DNA from: Branchiostoma belcheri
Lineage: Eukaryota > Chordata > Leptocardii > Amphioxiformes > Branchiostomatidae
Reading direction: 5' to 3'
Length of the DNA: 64,000 nt
NCBI RefSeq assembly: GCF_001625305.1
Contig: NW_017804043.1
Span: forward strand, 2,552,539-2,616,538
The notes below the pieces were generated by a model. The model was not told where the DNA came from and searched no databases. It saw only the letters and a program-made list of their open reading frames with translations. The stretch's first letter is position 1. Each line of letters begins with the position of its first letter. Shown piece by piece: positions 11,990 through 24,900 of the stretch. Both the position numbers and the translations under genes were made by a program.

Positions 11990-13590
11990 CTTATTTATGC
12001 CATGGTTTGAAGAGCAATTCTTTGTTTGTGACCAGTCACCAGACAATATCGCTGAATTTTCATTTCAAAGTTGTCTAGGAATCCAGACCTATCAGACATC
12101 ACATTGACAGGTGTGTGTAGACAATTTTCTTGGAAAATCCAAAATGGGCGATATTCAAAACTTCTTGAACCGACTCAATACTCAGGTTTCGCCAGGGTCC
12201 CCCAATGCAGACCCTCATATAAAGCTGTGGAATCAAGTTCATGATCAGGGCTAGTATGCTCAAAATGCTACCTGATAGCAGAATTGTGTGTGTTATCAGG
12301 CTATTTTTAACCAACCTATTGGTAATAGTAATACCATTGCAGATACGGGTATTGATGGTGTAGTGGACACTGGATAAAGGTGAAAAGGGAAAAGCAAGCA
12401 ACTTGTCAAACGTTCTGCCCAAAATGCCAAATCCTTGCCTGGTGATGCCAGCCCCATTGAATTTGTGGAAAAGTCGGGTAAGACAAATGCAGGAATTTGT
12501 GAGCACAACCATGGAGAATTGATTACTTCTGGCTGTTCTGTTTCATATTTTGACACTATCCCTTCCCCCACCAACCCAATCACGGTTTGCCGCTGGTTGC
12601 TAGGCGCAAGCATGCATTTTTAATGGCTCCATCCCGTCCTCATTACCAGGAAAAATGGAGCGGGAATGTATAATGGCACCTTCATTCGATATTCCTCCAT
12701 CTTGGATGCTCTGGGTGACCTTGAAACCACAGCGTGGGGTACTTTGGGAGAACTCTGTGATTCTGCAAGATCGTAATTAATAGCCTTTTCCAGGAACACT
12801 TTTTTTAACCTCAGGAATGGAAGAGATCAGACGGAAGTTGGATCAGAATTACACAGGTGGATGTAACCTAGCTTGCTGCATGGGGCATTCTTCATTCCAG
12901 AACACCTCTGTGAGAATAGAGCAAGCCCTTCAGGAGCTTCAAAGCGTTTGAAACATGTAAAATTCAAGTGTACATGTTTCCTGACATGAGGCAAGGATGA
13001 AATGTCATGTTAGGTCTTCTCTCGTACATGTCTCGCTTCACAAATAAACCAAATGCACAGCAACAGTAAGACGATTCTTTGCCAGGAGGATGAGTTTTGG
13101 CAATGGTTTGTGGGACATTTCACAGTACGTCAATGAACTTTATTGCATAACAGTTGTATAAGGTACAAATAATGGCATAGTATTGCTACATGTATATATC
13201 AACAAACATACTATGAGACTTTCCATACTACATGTATAGAAAAACCTAACTAACACCAACTAAGAAACAACAAAGGTATGAGATTTTTGACATCTAAGTT
13301 ATAATCATCACAAAGAATACAGTATGGGGTCTAAATGCGATATTTCAAAAGTTAACCTTAACAAATCTAACTCCAAGCCATGACAAAAGCTATAATGAGA
13401 GGATGCTCCTATTGTACTGTCTGTAATGTCAGCATTTCAGCATTGTAACTTTTCCTATATATAGTATGCAGAGCCTATAGTATGATGCTGCTACAAAAAA
13501 TCCTTAACAGAAAGAAAGAAAGAAAAAAATTATCAAGTTTGCAAGTTGTGCCAAGAGATTGATTTCTGCACAACAACTTAACTTTCCTCA
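11990..13590. other. Intergenic or intronic DNA without gene call
   Basis: No exon with splice sites and a sensible frame was found. Open frames of 100-137 codons on both strands near 12.1-12.6 kb overlap each other and show no recognisable protein. The short words gattg and atgatgatg recur. It may lie within the long first intron of the minus-strand gene. Confidence 0.4.
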
Positions 13591-13599
13591 AGTTTCCCA

Positions 13600-13900
13600 A
13601 GGACATCCCTAATTGATTACCACGCAGGATCAAACCTGAACGCTGAACTTTGGAAGAAAAAGCTGATTTCTTGCCTGCTAATCGCAATTCACTGCCAAGG
13701 GTGCCTTTGATCATCTCCTTTCCCACTGAAATAAGCAGTCCTAATGGGGAAGCACTGATTTCTGCAGGAAAACCCAATTACAAAGGGAGGCATGAGGATT
13801 GGGGTGATTTATTCTGCTGGCTGACTCCTGATGGCAATTTTGTGTTCGGCCTCCACTTCAGGTTAAATCTGGTCAAGGATGTTTTTAAAGAAAGAAAGAA
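13600..13900. promoter_or_regulatory. Candidate conserved regulatory block
   Basis: This repeat-free block is of balanced composition. It contains cctttgatcatctcc (a TCF/LEF-type CCTTTGAT core, near 13,704) and several TAAT/ATTA and GATTGG words. A 99-codon frame runs through it, but the opposite strand is also open and no splice sites fit. It looks like a cis-regulatory element, based only on base composition and motifs. Confidence 0.25.
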
Positions 13901-14459
13901 AGAAGACAGAGATATTGCTGCCAGTACAACTCGTCACTTTAAACTGTAGAAAAACATTAGAAGTTTGACAAAAGGAAGATTCTCCATCAAGCAAAGTTTA
14001 ACAGTTGATATTTCTCCAATCTTTTTATTGGGCCTAAATATAAATGGCTTTATGCAAAGAACTTAGTTAACCATTACCAACCAGATAAAACGTATTTAAT
14101 TCAACGTTGACAAAGTATTTTAAAAATTCATCAAACTTCTGTATGGGCCACAGTCAAGTTATGTGTAACATCACTGAGTTACTGTAGATGATGCCTCTTG
14201 TTATTCCTAGTAGTAAGCCTAAGATAAGTCTTTAATTGCCCACAAAGTTTTAGGGGAAGACAAACTCATACAGCAGCAAGTTTTAGACATGGCCAGCAAC
14301 ATCCAAGTTTAGGAAAGATTGAGTGAGTTCTGTCATACTTCCTGGTGATGTGAGTGAAGCTGTCCGACATTGCTGTCCATCCTGATATTGGCAGATATCG
14401 CAGACCCATTCTGCATCATTCAAACTTTAATATTCCCCTCTGTCCCACCATCAGACTTG

Positions 14460-15130
14460 AACTAGAGCCTAGTAGAGGGTCTCCTTAAGTCCTTGGGTAC
14501 ATAGAACAAACTTGACACCAGACTTTTGTGAATTACCAGGTCCGACCTGGGAGTGTTCCATAAACCCCCCTCCCCCCTAGCCTGACCAGACCTGACCCCA
14601 CAGAGAGTGTTCTGTGACATTCACCATCCCCCAGCTCACTGGAATTTATGTGTTTCTCATTAGGAAGTCCATAGACATAACACAGCCAGACAGGATTAGT
14701 AGCCAGGAGCTGATTGGCCTAGACAGCTCGGCCTGTTTGACAGTGAGTGGGCGAATAATTAAACAGATGTGGCTGGCTTCCAGTTTCCATGTGCTTGTGG
14801 TGCTTTTGGTCACAAGAGAGACTGGTGAGATGATCCATAACAGTGTTTTCCACAAAGAGGAGAGATAACGTTAAGCATGGCAGTGTGGGAAAATGTCTTT
14901 TTTTGAGGCCACTTGTTTTGATAGAAAAAGTCTGCCAGTCTGACAACTTTACAATTATTGGACCCCCCAAACATCTGCTTGGAGATTAGAGTGATCTTTT
15001 CTCAGGCTGCTGTACTTTCACTCCTCAGTAGGCTTCTGTCTCCTGTCTTCACTCAAGGGGGACAATTAATGGGGAGGGGATCTTTCTGTCTGCTGCACCA
15101 CTGAGCTCAGAACCCACCACATATGCTGGA
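14460..15130. promoter_or_regulatory. Candidate conserved regulatory block
   Basis: A repeat-poor stretch, open on both strands (14,614-14,868 plus; 14,646-14,970 minus), includes gagctgattggcctagac and gcgaataattaaacagatg (homeodomain-type ATAATTA). Neither frame resembles a known protein. Unique sequence with homeodomain sites next to a probable developmental gene suggests an enhancer; weak evidence. Confidence 0.25.
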
Positions 15131-18100
15131 GTAAAGGACAACCACTGAGGTGGAATTATTCACCACAGTTTGCACATGTGTACAATTTATTTTTCAAGTT
15201 ACAAGAAAGTGTTGAAATAAAAGAAGAGTGATTAGTACAATAGGTCTACATTGTCTCATAGCAAGAGATAGTATAATACCTTGTATATGTGTAATTCCAG
15301 TAAATTAACTTTAATGTTATTGTTAATAAACATAGTATGACAGTACTGATTGTACAAGTGCAAAGCGACAAGTGTTTTGATTGTGACAATTAACAGCTGA
15401 TCTCAGAGCCCAACGATCAACTGTGATGTAATAAAAATTGTATTACCCATCAAACAACAGTTTTGGAAGTTCTGACTGGAGTAAATTTGCTGTGTTGGGG
15501 ACTAAGGGCACACTTTATTGGTGCAAGCTTACAAGTTCCTTTCAAGAAAGGTTTTACGTACATGCTCAATTTGTGATTTCTTTTCTTGAAATTTAGGACC
15601 AAAGACTTTAACAAATGTACCTTAATTTTTAAATTTCAAAGACGTGACATTCAAATTAAGTCTTAAGGGTCCAGAATTCTGGCTGCAAACCTGGGATTCA
15701 AATCGCCAACCTTGTTATGTTAACAAAACAAGATTATCCTCTAAACCCCGGGACTTGTCTGTAATCCCAAAATAGATCTTTGGTGGCTATAAAGTCATAA
15801 GCAAACTGGCAAGACATGTTCAACTTGACAGTACCCAATACCCTATCAAATAGACAATACTGTATCAAATAAGCAATGCTGCCAGTATCCTATTGGCTAT
15901 TGTCTTGCCGGATTTGGTTAACAACTTAGCCACCAAAGATCTGCTTGGAGATTGAGTTTTCTGATGGAACTAGAATGGTTCCAAACCCCTAGTGTCAATA
16001 TAAGGAGTTATACTGGAGTGATGCCAACACCCTTAGGTGAACTGGAAACCTTTAAGTTGTTGACCTTTTGTGTTGCAGCAAAGAATAATAAACCATGCAG
16101 ATATTTTTACTTCTTGCTATTTTCAGTCTACAAATAAGCAAAACCAGAAATGTCTGTTTGCCAAGTTTTTCTGAGTTCACCTCAGTTGTTTGAATAGCTG
16201 CAAAGAATAAAAACCATGTAGGTATTTTTAGTTTTTGTTATTTTCAGTCTAGTTTTTCATAGTTCACCTCAGTTCTTGACATTTTGAGTGGCTGCTGCAA
16301 AGAATAATACTAGTATTACCATTCAGGTATTTTTATCTTTTGCTATATATAGTCTACAAACAAGCAAAACCAGAAAAGCTTTACTCAGAATAACAGGACA
16401 GCTGTTCTTTTATTGTTGTAAGAAGAACGAACAAAGAAATCTAAACTTAGAGTTTCTTCAAAGAGGAGACTTCTAACAAGGGCAATCCATCACTTCAAAT
16501 GAAGTTCAATCAAAATCGACAGGTGCCCAACTAAAGTCTGGGACATCTGGCCATATATCATTCATTATAACAAGGCATAATTCAGCCTAAGACTGCCAGT
16601 ATGTTGTTTAACAATAAACTGATTGATTGATTGGTAATTCAGTACTTGAAATATCAGATCTACATTAACCTGCATGTGGTATTTCAAGCCTTGAATATAT
16701 ATTCACTCCTTTTTTTGTTTGCAAAATGCAATCCTACCACAAGTAGGTACTAGTACAAATCAAAGACTAATTAGTAACATAAATTGTTTTTCCCTTATCT
16801 ATACAAATAAATGTATAATATTGTAGAGCTGTAAGTCATAATTTGAACCTTGTTCTTGCCTCCTAGGAAACATTTTTGGAAATTTCTTATCACTTTTCTC
16901 TAGCTGTAAGATTAAAACTTGTTAACCATGTATTATGCCTGGCCCAATACCACCCTGACAATGCATTAAGGAAGGGTATGAGGGGGTTTTGCAAATCTAC
17001 AGTTCTGAACAAAATATAAAATTCTTCATAGATTCAGAATGCATCGCAAAAACTATCAATATCAGCATATCATCATTTTGAAAGTAAGACGATATAAGTG
17101 ACAGCAGTGGTGTGTATTTCTTAGATATAGGTTACACTAAACCCCCTTATGCAGCCTCATGTACTGATTAGTGCTTTTTGATTTGACATGACCATCTGCT
17201 CCTATTGTAGCGCAAAATCACAGGACATTGTGTCCGCCTCCCAGTGCACCCAATAATGCTAACCCTGGGGGCAAAATGAACTTCATTTCATGGTTGACGT
17301 CCTCTGGGGAGCCCAAATCTCCCACCTGATGCAAGTAGAAACAAATTTTTTTTTACCTCACATTCTAACTCACCTGGCAAACAAACAAACAAAGAAACAA
17401 ACCTGGCCTAAGCAGGCATGTTTTCAGTGTCAGGACAATCAGTGATCTAGATTCTAGCCAACATCCGTCTTTTTGTCATTTGGTTGAATTTTTTCGCTGG
17501 TGACAGACAAAAAATTTTGCCCAATCCGTCATCTTTGACAGACAAAAATTGGCATGTAAAGATATGGAAATAGACATCATTAAACAAAGATTACCGGTAG
17601 TCTACCAGCAAAATTTGTCAGGCAAAATGCAGAAAATATCATTTCAGGGGGTCAAGATTTCAAAATTTCGGCACTCAACATGATGTTTCATCTTCCGAAC
17701 ATAATTGAGATGGCGGAAAAAAAATCCAGGCTGGCTAGGACAACACAGTTGGGAGTGGGACACATACAACAAATTCTAACATTGTAATTTACCAATATTC
17801 AAACATTATTAGCCAGAGTCAGTATGTTTCGTTTATTGCATCCATCATAACGTCTACTTGTAACTGAACTGCTGCAATTTGACACCCGCTGAACTTGCTG
17901 AAACATAAAGCCCTGCAAAATTAAGCTGCCAAAGTCATCATGTTCGGAGCACATTTTTTGCAAGCTTGCAGAGGGCGTGAGCTCAGCTCATATGTTTTGT
18001 CCTAGTAGAATTCTGAATGTCAGGGTAGAGACTCCAATATACAGCTGCAGATTCTGTACTGTTACTGTTAGACTTAAACAGATCCTGATCAGAGTCTTTG

Positions 18101-19300
18101 TCAACAGAAACTCTGATTGGGATCTCTGAGTCTGAATTTTACGATATTTATGACAAGACTGTCAGAACTTTTCAATTTTGAATTACGCCACTGTGGATGA
18201 ATCAAGAACATTATATAGAATGATGAGTGCATTGCCTCGAAATTCAGAATTTGTAAATGGGAAACCACTTCAACACATTCACAGCATCCTGATCAGGGTC
18301 TCTGTCTCCAGATATACTTTTAATGTCCTTGGTGAGATGTTTTTAATGATATAGTATACCTGTAATTCCGGGTACCAGTATGTATGATGAGCTGCCAGTG
18401 CATGCCAGCAAAAGATGGTAAGTTACATGTAAATACTTGTATGCTATAGGTTGGCCGTACCAGTATAACAACAAACAGATTTCACTAAGCAAACTGGAAG
18501 TAATGCCAAATCATAAAATCGTTGCTGTTCATTTTGGAAAAAACAAAGGCTAAGATAACTGATTTACACACAACTAGTCTTCTGTGCATGACTCGTTACT
18601 TTAAGACAGTAAAACGCCAAAAATCGAAGTAAGAAATGATTTCCTATACACAGGATTTAGTATCCGGGAACACAACTGAAGAGCATTTAGTCTTATGCCA
18701 TATATTTCTAGACAACACTGGGTAATACATCTAGATCTATAGCCTGAAAATAGAAATACATGTCCTTGAAACAAAGACAGATCGTCATACCAGAAAATAT
18801 TGATTATTACCTGTGCATTTTATATTCTTTTCCAAAAGACTATATTATAGGTAAGGTATAAGATTGCACACAAATTATGTATTTATAAACAACCTTGGTA
18901 TGAAGGCTATTGATTGATTCATTGATTGATTGATTGATCTATGATGACCACAGAAAAAAACAACAGAAACACAGATCTAAAATTCCCATTTATAAAACAG
19001 GTGGGAACACAAGTAAACTACATGATCATGTCAGGTGCCATTGTCACAGCCACTCCTAATTTTATTTTTTTAGGAACAGTTCTCGAAAACAGACATTGAT
19101 TATTAAAAAATGACAGCTCATTAACAAAGAAAAATTCCCCATAGTTATTTTCAGAAAGGTATATTCATATTGTGACAACTACGTTATTTATGAAAATAAA
19201 TTATCCAAAATACGTTCAAAACCTGACATTTGAAATCCAAATGTTAATGGTCAAACTGATTTAGCAAATATGGTGATTTATGTGAAAAATGCCTTGTTGT
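15131..19300. other. AT-rich non-coding stretch with dispersed repeats
   Basis: No gene was recognised. At 15,950-16,380 three related stretches of about 130 bp share 'gcaaagaataataaaccatg' and 'tattttcagtctacaaa', an old tandem duplication. About 17,440-17,760 is another copy of the 'gacagacaaa' dispersed repeat, with related copies near 5.1 kb and, inverted, 42.0 kb. GATT tetranucleotide runs occur near 16,618 and 18,910. The rest is unassigned. Confidence 0.5.
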
Positions 19301-19927
19301 TACTGAGTGCAGGCGTTGACTGCAATTAATACAGGGGCAGGGTGTGAGATATGTCAAAAATCATCATCGAAACGCGCAATAAAAGCCGGCTTTTGAATTT
19401 TGATACGGGGATGGAGGGTTATCATTTTCATCTCGGGAAAACTCATCTGCGGTTAGACCGTAAAAAAATGGGGCCGCCAAAATCGCCGTGCACACTAACT
19501 CCCCACATGCGTTATTTTGCGGCCTCTCGTTGTTTGGCTATGGAAGTCCCGGAATTGTCAACAAACGCGACTGTAAACAAATTATGTCAACAAAAGGGCC
19601 CAAATTTAAATCAGTAATTATCCACGCGGGCTTTTGAGAGGGGCCGTCCGTCGATTACCATAACAAAGGACGCTCATTTAAAGTGACGGCAAAATCTTCG
19701 CCCTTCCGCCCTACGGAGAGGAAAATTCTTCCAAAGGATAAATAATTCACGTCGCCGAGGAAAAACCTTGCCGAACAGAGGCGGCAAATTGCCGCACCTC
19801 GGCTCGAGGCGAGCCGCCGACACCAATTTCATAAATGCAACCACCGCATTGAGAAAATTATGATAATAAAATTATCATAATTTCAGAGACTAAAGATTCA
19901 TAAACAGCAAAACATGGTGGGACTCAC

Positions 19928-20290
19928 GAAATCGCCGGCGTCCAGGCCAAGACGTCTCGGGGAAGAGTTAAAGGAAGAATGCAGGATCCAAGTCTTGGAG
20001 AGGGTATCGCCAGAAAGGCCCGGCTGATGTAGCAAAAATGGCTCCCGCTTTGCTACAGTAAGATCGACACATAAACCACATGTGTCACAGCGAAGCTCGG
20101 GAATAAATTATGATAATTTCTCCCAAATTTCACCGCCCGATTCAGGCGCGAAACGGCCCTAGAGGCAATCGCGGAGGAAAACGCGACATTTTACAAACAA
20201 ATGGAGGAGATTTAAGGTACACAAAACGCACCTGACCGTGGAGTTTTGGAGAACAACAGCGTTTCTGCCCGCCGCACTGCAAAATGGAGG
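19928..20290 (-). other. Possible non-coding first exon of the left-hand minus-strand gene
   Basis: On the minus strand a strong donor (GTGAGT, plus-strand 19922-19927) sits at the edge of a CpG-rich block beginning near 20.3 kb. Exon a of the minus-strand gene (6414-6561) starts at an AG acceptor inside its 5'UTR, so an upstream non-coding exon must exist somewhere. This is the best candidate I see and implies a 13-kb first intron. The transcription start is not defined by the sequence. It could instead be unrelated GC-rich promoter DNA. Confidence 0.3.
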
Positions 20291-20544
20291 CTGCAGATTA
20301 TGCAAATGAGCTCCGCATCTCACTTCACAAGCACAGTGCCGCTATCTGCACCATAGTTCACCCATTTTACACAAAATAAGGAGGTTTCAGCTCATAAAAC
20401 TAACACGCGTGGTCAGTGACATCCTATTTTATCATTTTGTGTAAAATCTAGCGTCATAGATGAGCTAGATCTTTAATAAAAGGCAATTTTCGGTGGAATT
20501 CTTGGATCAATTTCAAGCGTGGGGTCAAAGGTTACCTTGTGTAC

Positions 20545-20554
20545 ACCACGTGAC
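20545..20554. promoter_or_regulatory. CACGTG box, CLEAR-like
   Basis: ACCACGTGAC lies 10 bp upstream of the VPS41 ATG. The CLEAR consensus for TFEB/MITF-family factors at lysosomal genes is GTCACGTGAC; this site matches at 8 of 10 positions, including the whole core. VPS41 acts in lysosome fusion, so the site is plausible, but a lone E-box also occurs by chance. Confidence 0.4.
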
Positions 20555-20561
20555 TGAACCA

Positions 20562-20571
20562 AGATGGCGGA
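20562..20571 (+). promoter_or_regulatory. YY1-type motif overlapping the VPS41 start codon
   Basis: AAGATGGCGG is the core YY1 recognition sequence. It doubles as Kozak context plus the first codons ATG GCG, a layout common in metazoan housekeeping genes. It supports this start codon. Confidence 0.5.
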
Positions 20572-21967
20572 CCAAAATACACAGGAAACACAGGTACAGG
20601 TGATTGTACCGTTATATCTTAATTATCCGGCACTTATGGTTTGTTATTATTCATTAGAGAATGACAGTGCCCTTGTAGGTCATCATGGAAAACATTTGAA
20701 CATTCTGTTGTCCAGAATTCGTTCGTTAAACGAAGGAAAAATGGTGGTATCTACTATCTACTATCTACTATGGTATCGCAAATTTAGATAGGTGGGCGTA
20801 TAGAAATATAGATTATGAAGATTTTAGTATCATACTCTTCCTGTTAATACTAATGATCTGACGTTCCCGGGTCTTGACTATCACCCTAATAACATTACAG
20901 ATACATCACTTAACCACAGGTTGCTCTTGTAGAAACTGCAGAGAGCAGATACAGCAAATGTGCCCACACCAATTTTTAGTTCGATCTTTTTGGAAATCAG
21001 TTTCAGAAATGCAGGATCATAATCATCATTATCGTTATCATTGAACCCAGCATTCATATTACATATATGTTATAACATATCAGAGCTGACTTCCACAAAT
21101 TACAATATAATCAATTGTTAATGACCTGCCCTGACTGCCCCCGAGGTGTACATGGCGTCATGAGGCCTGATCATTTCATAGATGTGATCACTTAGTTTTT
21201 CCTGGGTGCTCCACGTGCCTAGTATCTACTTAGGCTATGGCATCAGGAACAATATAAAATGGGGACTTCTATTTGGTTGATGTCTTCTTGCTGTATGATA
21301 ATCAACTCCTAGTATTACCACTCAGACTTTCTGTACTAATACCAAGTAGCTAGTATTTGACACATTTAATAAATGTTTCCACTTTGTTTGCCACAGCAGA
21401 TGGAGAAGTCTGATGAAGAGGAAGAGGAGGAAGAATCAGATTCTGATGAGTCGGAGGTGAGGACCTACGGATGTAGTTGTTTCCTATCAGCTGATTCAAC
21501 TTCATGGCCAAGTGGAGAAACTCATCCAATGCAGAAAATAGACACACATGATAGTGTGACAGCAGCGGATCATAGGGTGTAGGATTGACAGGGAGTTTGT
21601 GGCACCTCCTAAAGTACAAAGTCCAAGCCTTGCTCTATTCTTTCTACTTTGTCCAATGAGACAGAATGTTGATACAATTTGTATGTGTTGTGACTCTATA
21701 TCTGTGTGTATGTGTTTGTCTGTGTGTACTAGTAAGTGTTTGTTTGTTGTGTAATTATATATATATAAAGTGTGTGTAGTTTCTGTACGTCCTGCCAGAG
21801 GGCACTTACTCTCAGTGGGGTGATCATGATGTGAGCCCTCTCTGATGGCCTTGTTTGCCCCACTTTGCCAGGAGGAGGAACCGAAGCTGAAGTATGAACG
21901 GGTTGGGAACGACTTGTCAGACATCTTGAGAAAAGATGCAGCCAGCTGCATGGCAGTGCATGAGAAG
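20564..21967 (+). CDS. VPS41: VPS41 exons 1-3: acidic N-terminus and entry to the propeller
   Basis: Exon 1 (20564-20593) encodes MADQNTQETQ; an alternative donor 6 bp downstream (after CAGGTACAG) would add two residues. Exon 2 (21397-21456) is an acidic stretch of Glu, Ser and Asp (SDEEEEEEESDSDESE). Its acceptor is a tandem cagcag, so a one-residue difference is possible. Exon 3 (21872-21967) encodes EEEPKLKYERVGNDLSDILR then KDAASCMAVHEK, matching the family's EEEPKLKYER and DAASC motifs. The acidic tail is found across animal VPS41 proteins. Confidence 0.95.
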
Positions 21968-24900
21968 GTGAGTAGGAACTAGTATTGTCAATGGAGGTAA
22001 GTGTGAGGATGCGTGTTGCACCTCAGATCTAGATGATCTGGTCTTTTTTCACAAAGAAAAGAGGACTCCAGTAAGTCTAGTAGTGATTGTATTGTCACTA
22101 CCTGGTAATTGAAGATTCCTTAATGCACAGACAAATAAACAAACAAAGCTCATTGATAACATAAGACAGAGACCACCCCCTATCTACTAGCCTGGGTACC
22201 ATTTGGATTTTCGCTACGCAACGCTCAAAAAAATCACCTAGGTACCATTTGGATTTTCGCTACGCAACGCTCGAAAAAATCACCTAGGTACCATTTGGAT
22301 TTTCGCTACGCAACAAATCGAGCGTTGCGTAGCGAAAATCCGGATGGTACCCAGGCTGCCCATCTACTTGACCTTGCTGAAAAGTGGCCACGCTGCTGAA
22401 GACTATCAAGACTAAATAAAGACAGTCCTCCTATAGTTGACTGTCCCAATGACCTAATTGGATGACCCAGTGAGTGCCATCTTTGATCTGTCACCTCAAA
22501 TTCCCATTCAAACAAGCTAATTGTACCATGACTTCTTTCCACTTATCATCACAAGTAAATATGGCTACAAGCTTGAAAGTAACAAGGTAATTATAGGCAG
22601 AGATTAGTTTGTGTACAGTGACCCAAATCATGCTGTCGTGTTGCACAAGTGGGCCGTGGGCGTCTTGGGCAGGTCAGCCATCTGGCGATCCAACCTGTGG
22701 TCTGGCTGGTACCTTGGGTGATGAGGAATACACCATGTTGTATTCTATATGTATCCCTTGTTTAAAACTTTAAAGTTAGCCATCGAATTTGGATCCATCC
22801 CTATTTTTCAGAAGCTCGAAAATGCATCAGAAGGTTTTGCTGACATTCAACAGTATTGCATATTTTATGTTGTGGACTCAAAATTTCTATGTATCTAATA
22901 CATTTCTTCAAGCCCTGCTTTAGATTAGATTGCTGGGTTATGTTTGATGGTATTGTGTTCCATTTTGCCTCCTACTTCTAGATCTGTTGCACTATTCCCC
23001 AGTATATCTCCTTGTACACCTAATAAGGACTTTTCTCCAATCTCCTGTCTCACTTGCCTTCTTGGCTTTGACCAATAAGAAGATGAAAGAAGTCATTAAA
23101 ACAGAGTCGTTAGGGAACGGTAACTCTGCAAAGATTGCTGCAGCCCATCACACGAGCTTCCCTGTTGTGCCACTAGGATCTAGAACTGTCGTCACGTGGA
23201 TTCCCTCGCCATTGACCCATGACCTGTACACATCTTATTTTTATTCCGTGGTGGATAAATATCCGCCAGGGGAATTGGAACACAAAAATGTATTTGTAAC
23301 ACTTACTCGTAAGGATTCGCTGAGGAATTTAGGGAACTGGAGAGAGTCGGAAATAGAGCAAACATCAGTTGTATCACACCCAACGGGAACATTGAAGTCT
23401 CAAAGGGTTTTCTGTATCAGGTACTTTGGTAGGTTTTAAAAGTTGTATGGATTTCTCTCAGTTGCCTCTGTGAAAGGATAGCATGTAACTGTTTCTAGGC
23501 AATAGATAGATGTTTTATGAAAGAAGGTGGCCTAAACTCCTAAGTACGGCCACACCAATTTGATTCGTTGTTTCTTGTTTTTTTCAGAAAAAAAGGAAGC
23601 AACAGGGGGAAAAAAGAGACAGGCCTAGGTATCCCTTGATAGCCCTAAATGATATGATCCATGAAGTCAACACATCACGCTGGTTTATTAATAAAACAAT
23701 GAATTTTGAATGTTTAATCTTTTAATCAAACCACTGATACTGGAAAAAGTTACATTTTGGAGTTGATTCAGGACCTGAATTTTTTTTTTCAAACCAGAAA
23801 AAATGACATTGGCGAACCTGAGAACCAACTGGTTAAATTGGTGTGTCGTAAAGCATCGCAGGCCCTTAATGCAGGTGAGCAGGAGGTTAGATGTAAATTA
23901 GGGAACAATCGGGCACAAAAGACACATTTGTGTGCATTATTGTGATGCTGCTAAGTGGTTTAGGAATTAGCAAGGGGCCCATCACATACAAGTACACCTG
24001 TGGACATGTGGTTAACAGAAACTGCATGTGATGCAGTCTCAAGGTCTGAAAAGTAATTCCAGAAATCCAAGTCAGTAAAGCCCATACATCTTCAGAACCT
24101 TCCCCTGACCACCAATCAACTAAGCTTGGCTGAAGTTTGGGAACAGTCTCACCAGATTTAGGCCACACCTACCTCTCTATATGAATCAAATTGAGTATCT
24201 TAGAGTTGATTCAGGACCAGAATTTGTTTTAGAGTAGAGTAGAGTAGATGTCTTCGGCCACGTAGGAGCTTAGGTTCCAGTTTAGGCACAGACATTTCTG
24301 GTTTCTGAGGGTGATCCAGAGCTCTGTAGTCGAACATCAGGTTTTTCTCTTTCATGAGAAAAATTATTTTTCTGATTTTGCAAATCAGAAAAAAAGAAGC
24401 TGGTGAATCTGAGAACTAAGTAATTAAATCGGTGTAGCCTAAGGCAAAACACACATCACACTACTGAAAAAAAAAGAAAGGACAAGCATCCATTTTTTTG
24501 CAAACCAGAAAAAATGAAGTGGGCAAATCTGAGAACCAATTAATTGAATTGGTGTGGCCTAAGGCAAAACACATCACACTTTTGAAAGATAACAAAAAAA
24601 AAAGACAGCGTCCACAATATGCACAGCAGCACCTGTCCCTCCACGCATGGCCGCCTTTTCCTGTCCGCTAAGATTCATGGCATTTAATAACACAAGTTAC
24701 AATATTACCAATGTCCGCCTGGCAAATTTATGGCAGGATTAATAATGGCAATGTGACTCTACAGGTCTCCTCGCCTCAGGTCATGTGCTCGCACATACAT
24801 CAGCAGATTGCCATTCATGATAATAATCATATAATTCCGAAAATAGGAATATTTCATGAAAACTGGTTGTCATACGTATCATTCTCCTGTACGATACTAA

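Larger units (their letters stand above)
19330..20563. promoter_or_regulatory. CpG-rich divergent promoter region of VPS41 and the minus-strand gene
   Basis: CpG density rises sharply from about 19,330 and falls after the VPS41 start codon. It contains an octamer ATGCAAAT at 20,300-20,307, an ACCACGTGAC box at 20,545-20,554, and an AAGATGGCGG motif at 20,562-20,571 overlapping the VPS41 ATG. No TATA box was seen at a useful distance, as expected for a housekeeping CpG-type promoter. The 19,351-19,617 open frame is best regarded as part of this region, not a gene. Confidence 0.55.

Noticed and set aside
19351..19617. 88-codon plus-strand frame upstream of VPS41
   Set aside because: It lies in a CpG-rich promoter, has no recognised protein, and joins in no frame with VPS41 exon 1.
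22987..23439. 150-codon plus-strand frame
   Set aside because: It lies within VPS41 intron 3, with no recognisable protein and no frame-compatible splice sites; kept only as a possible regulatory block.
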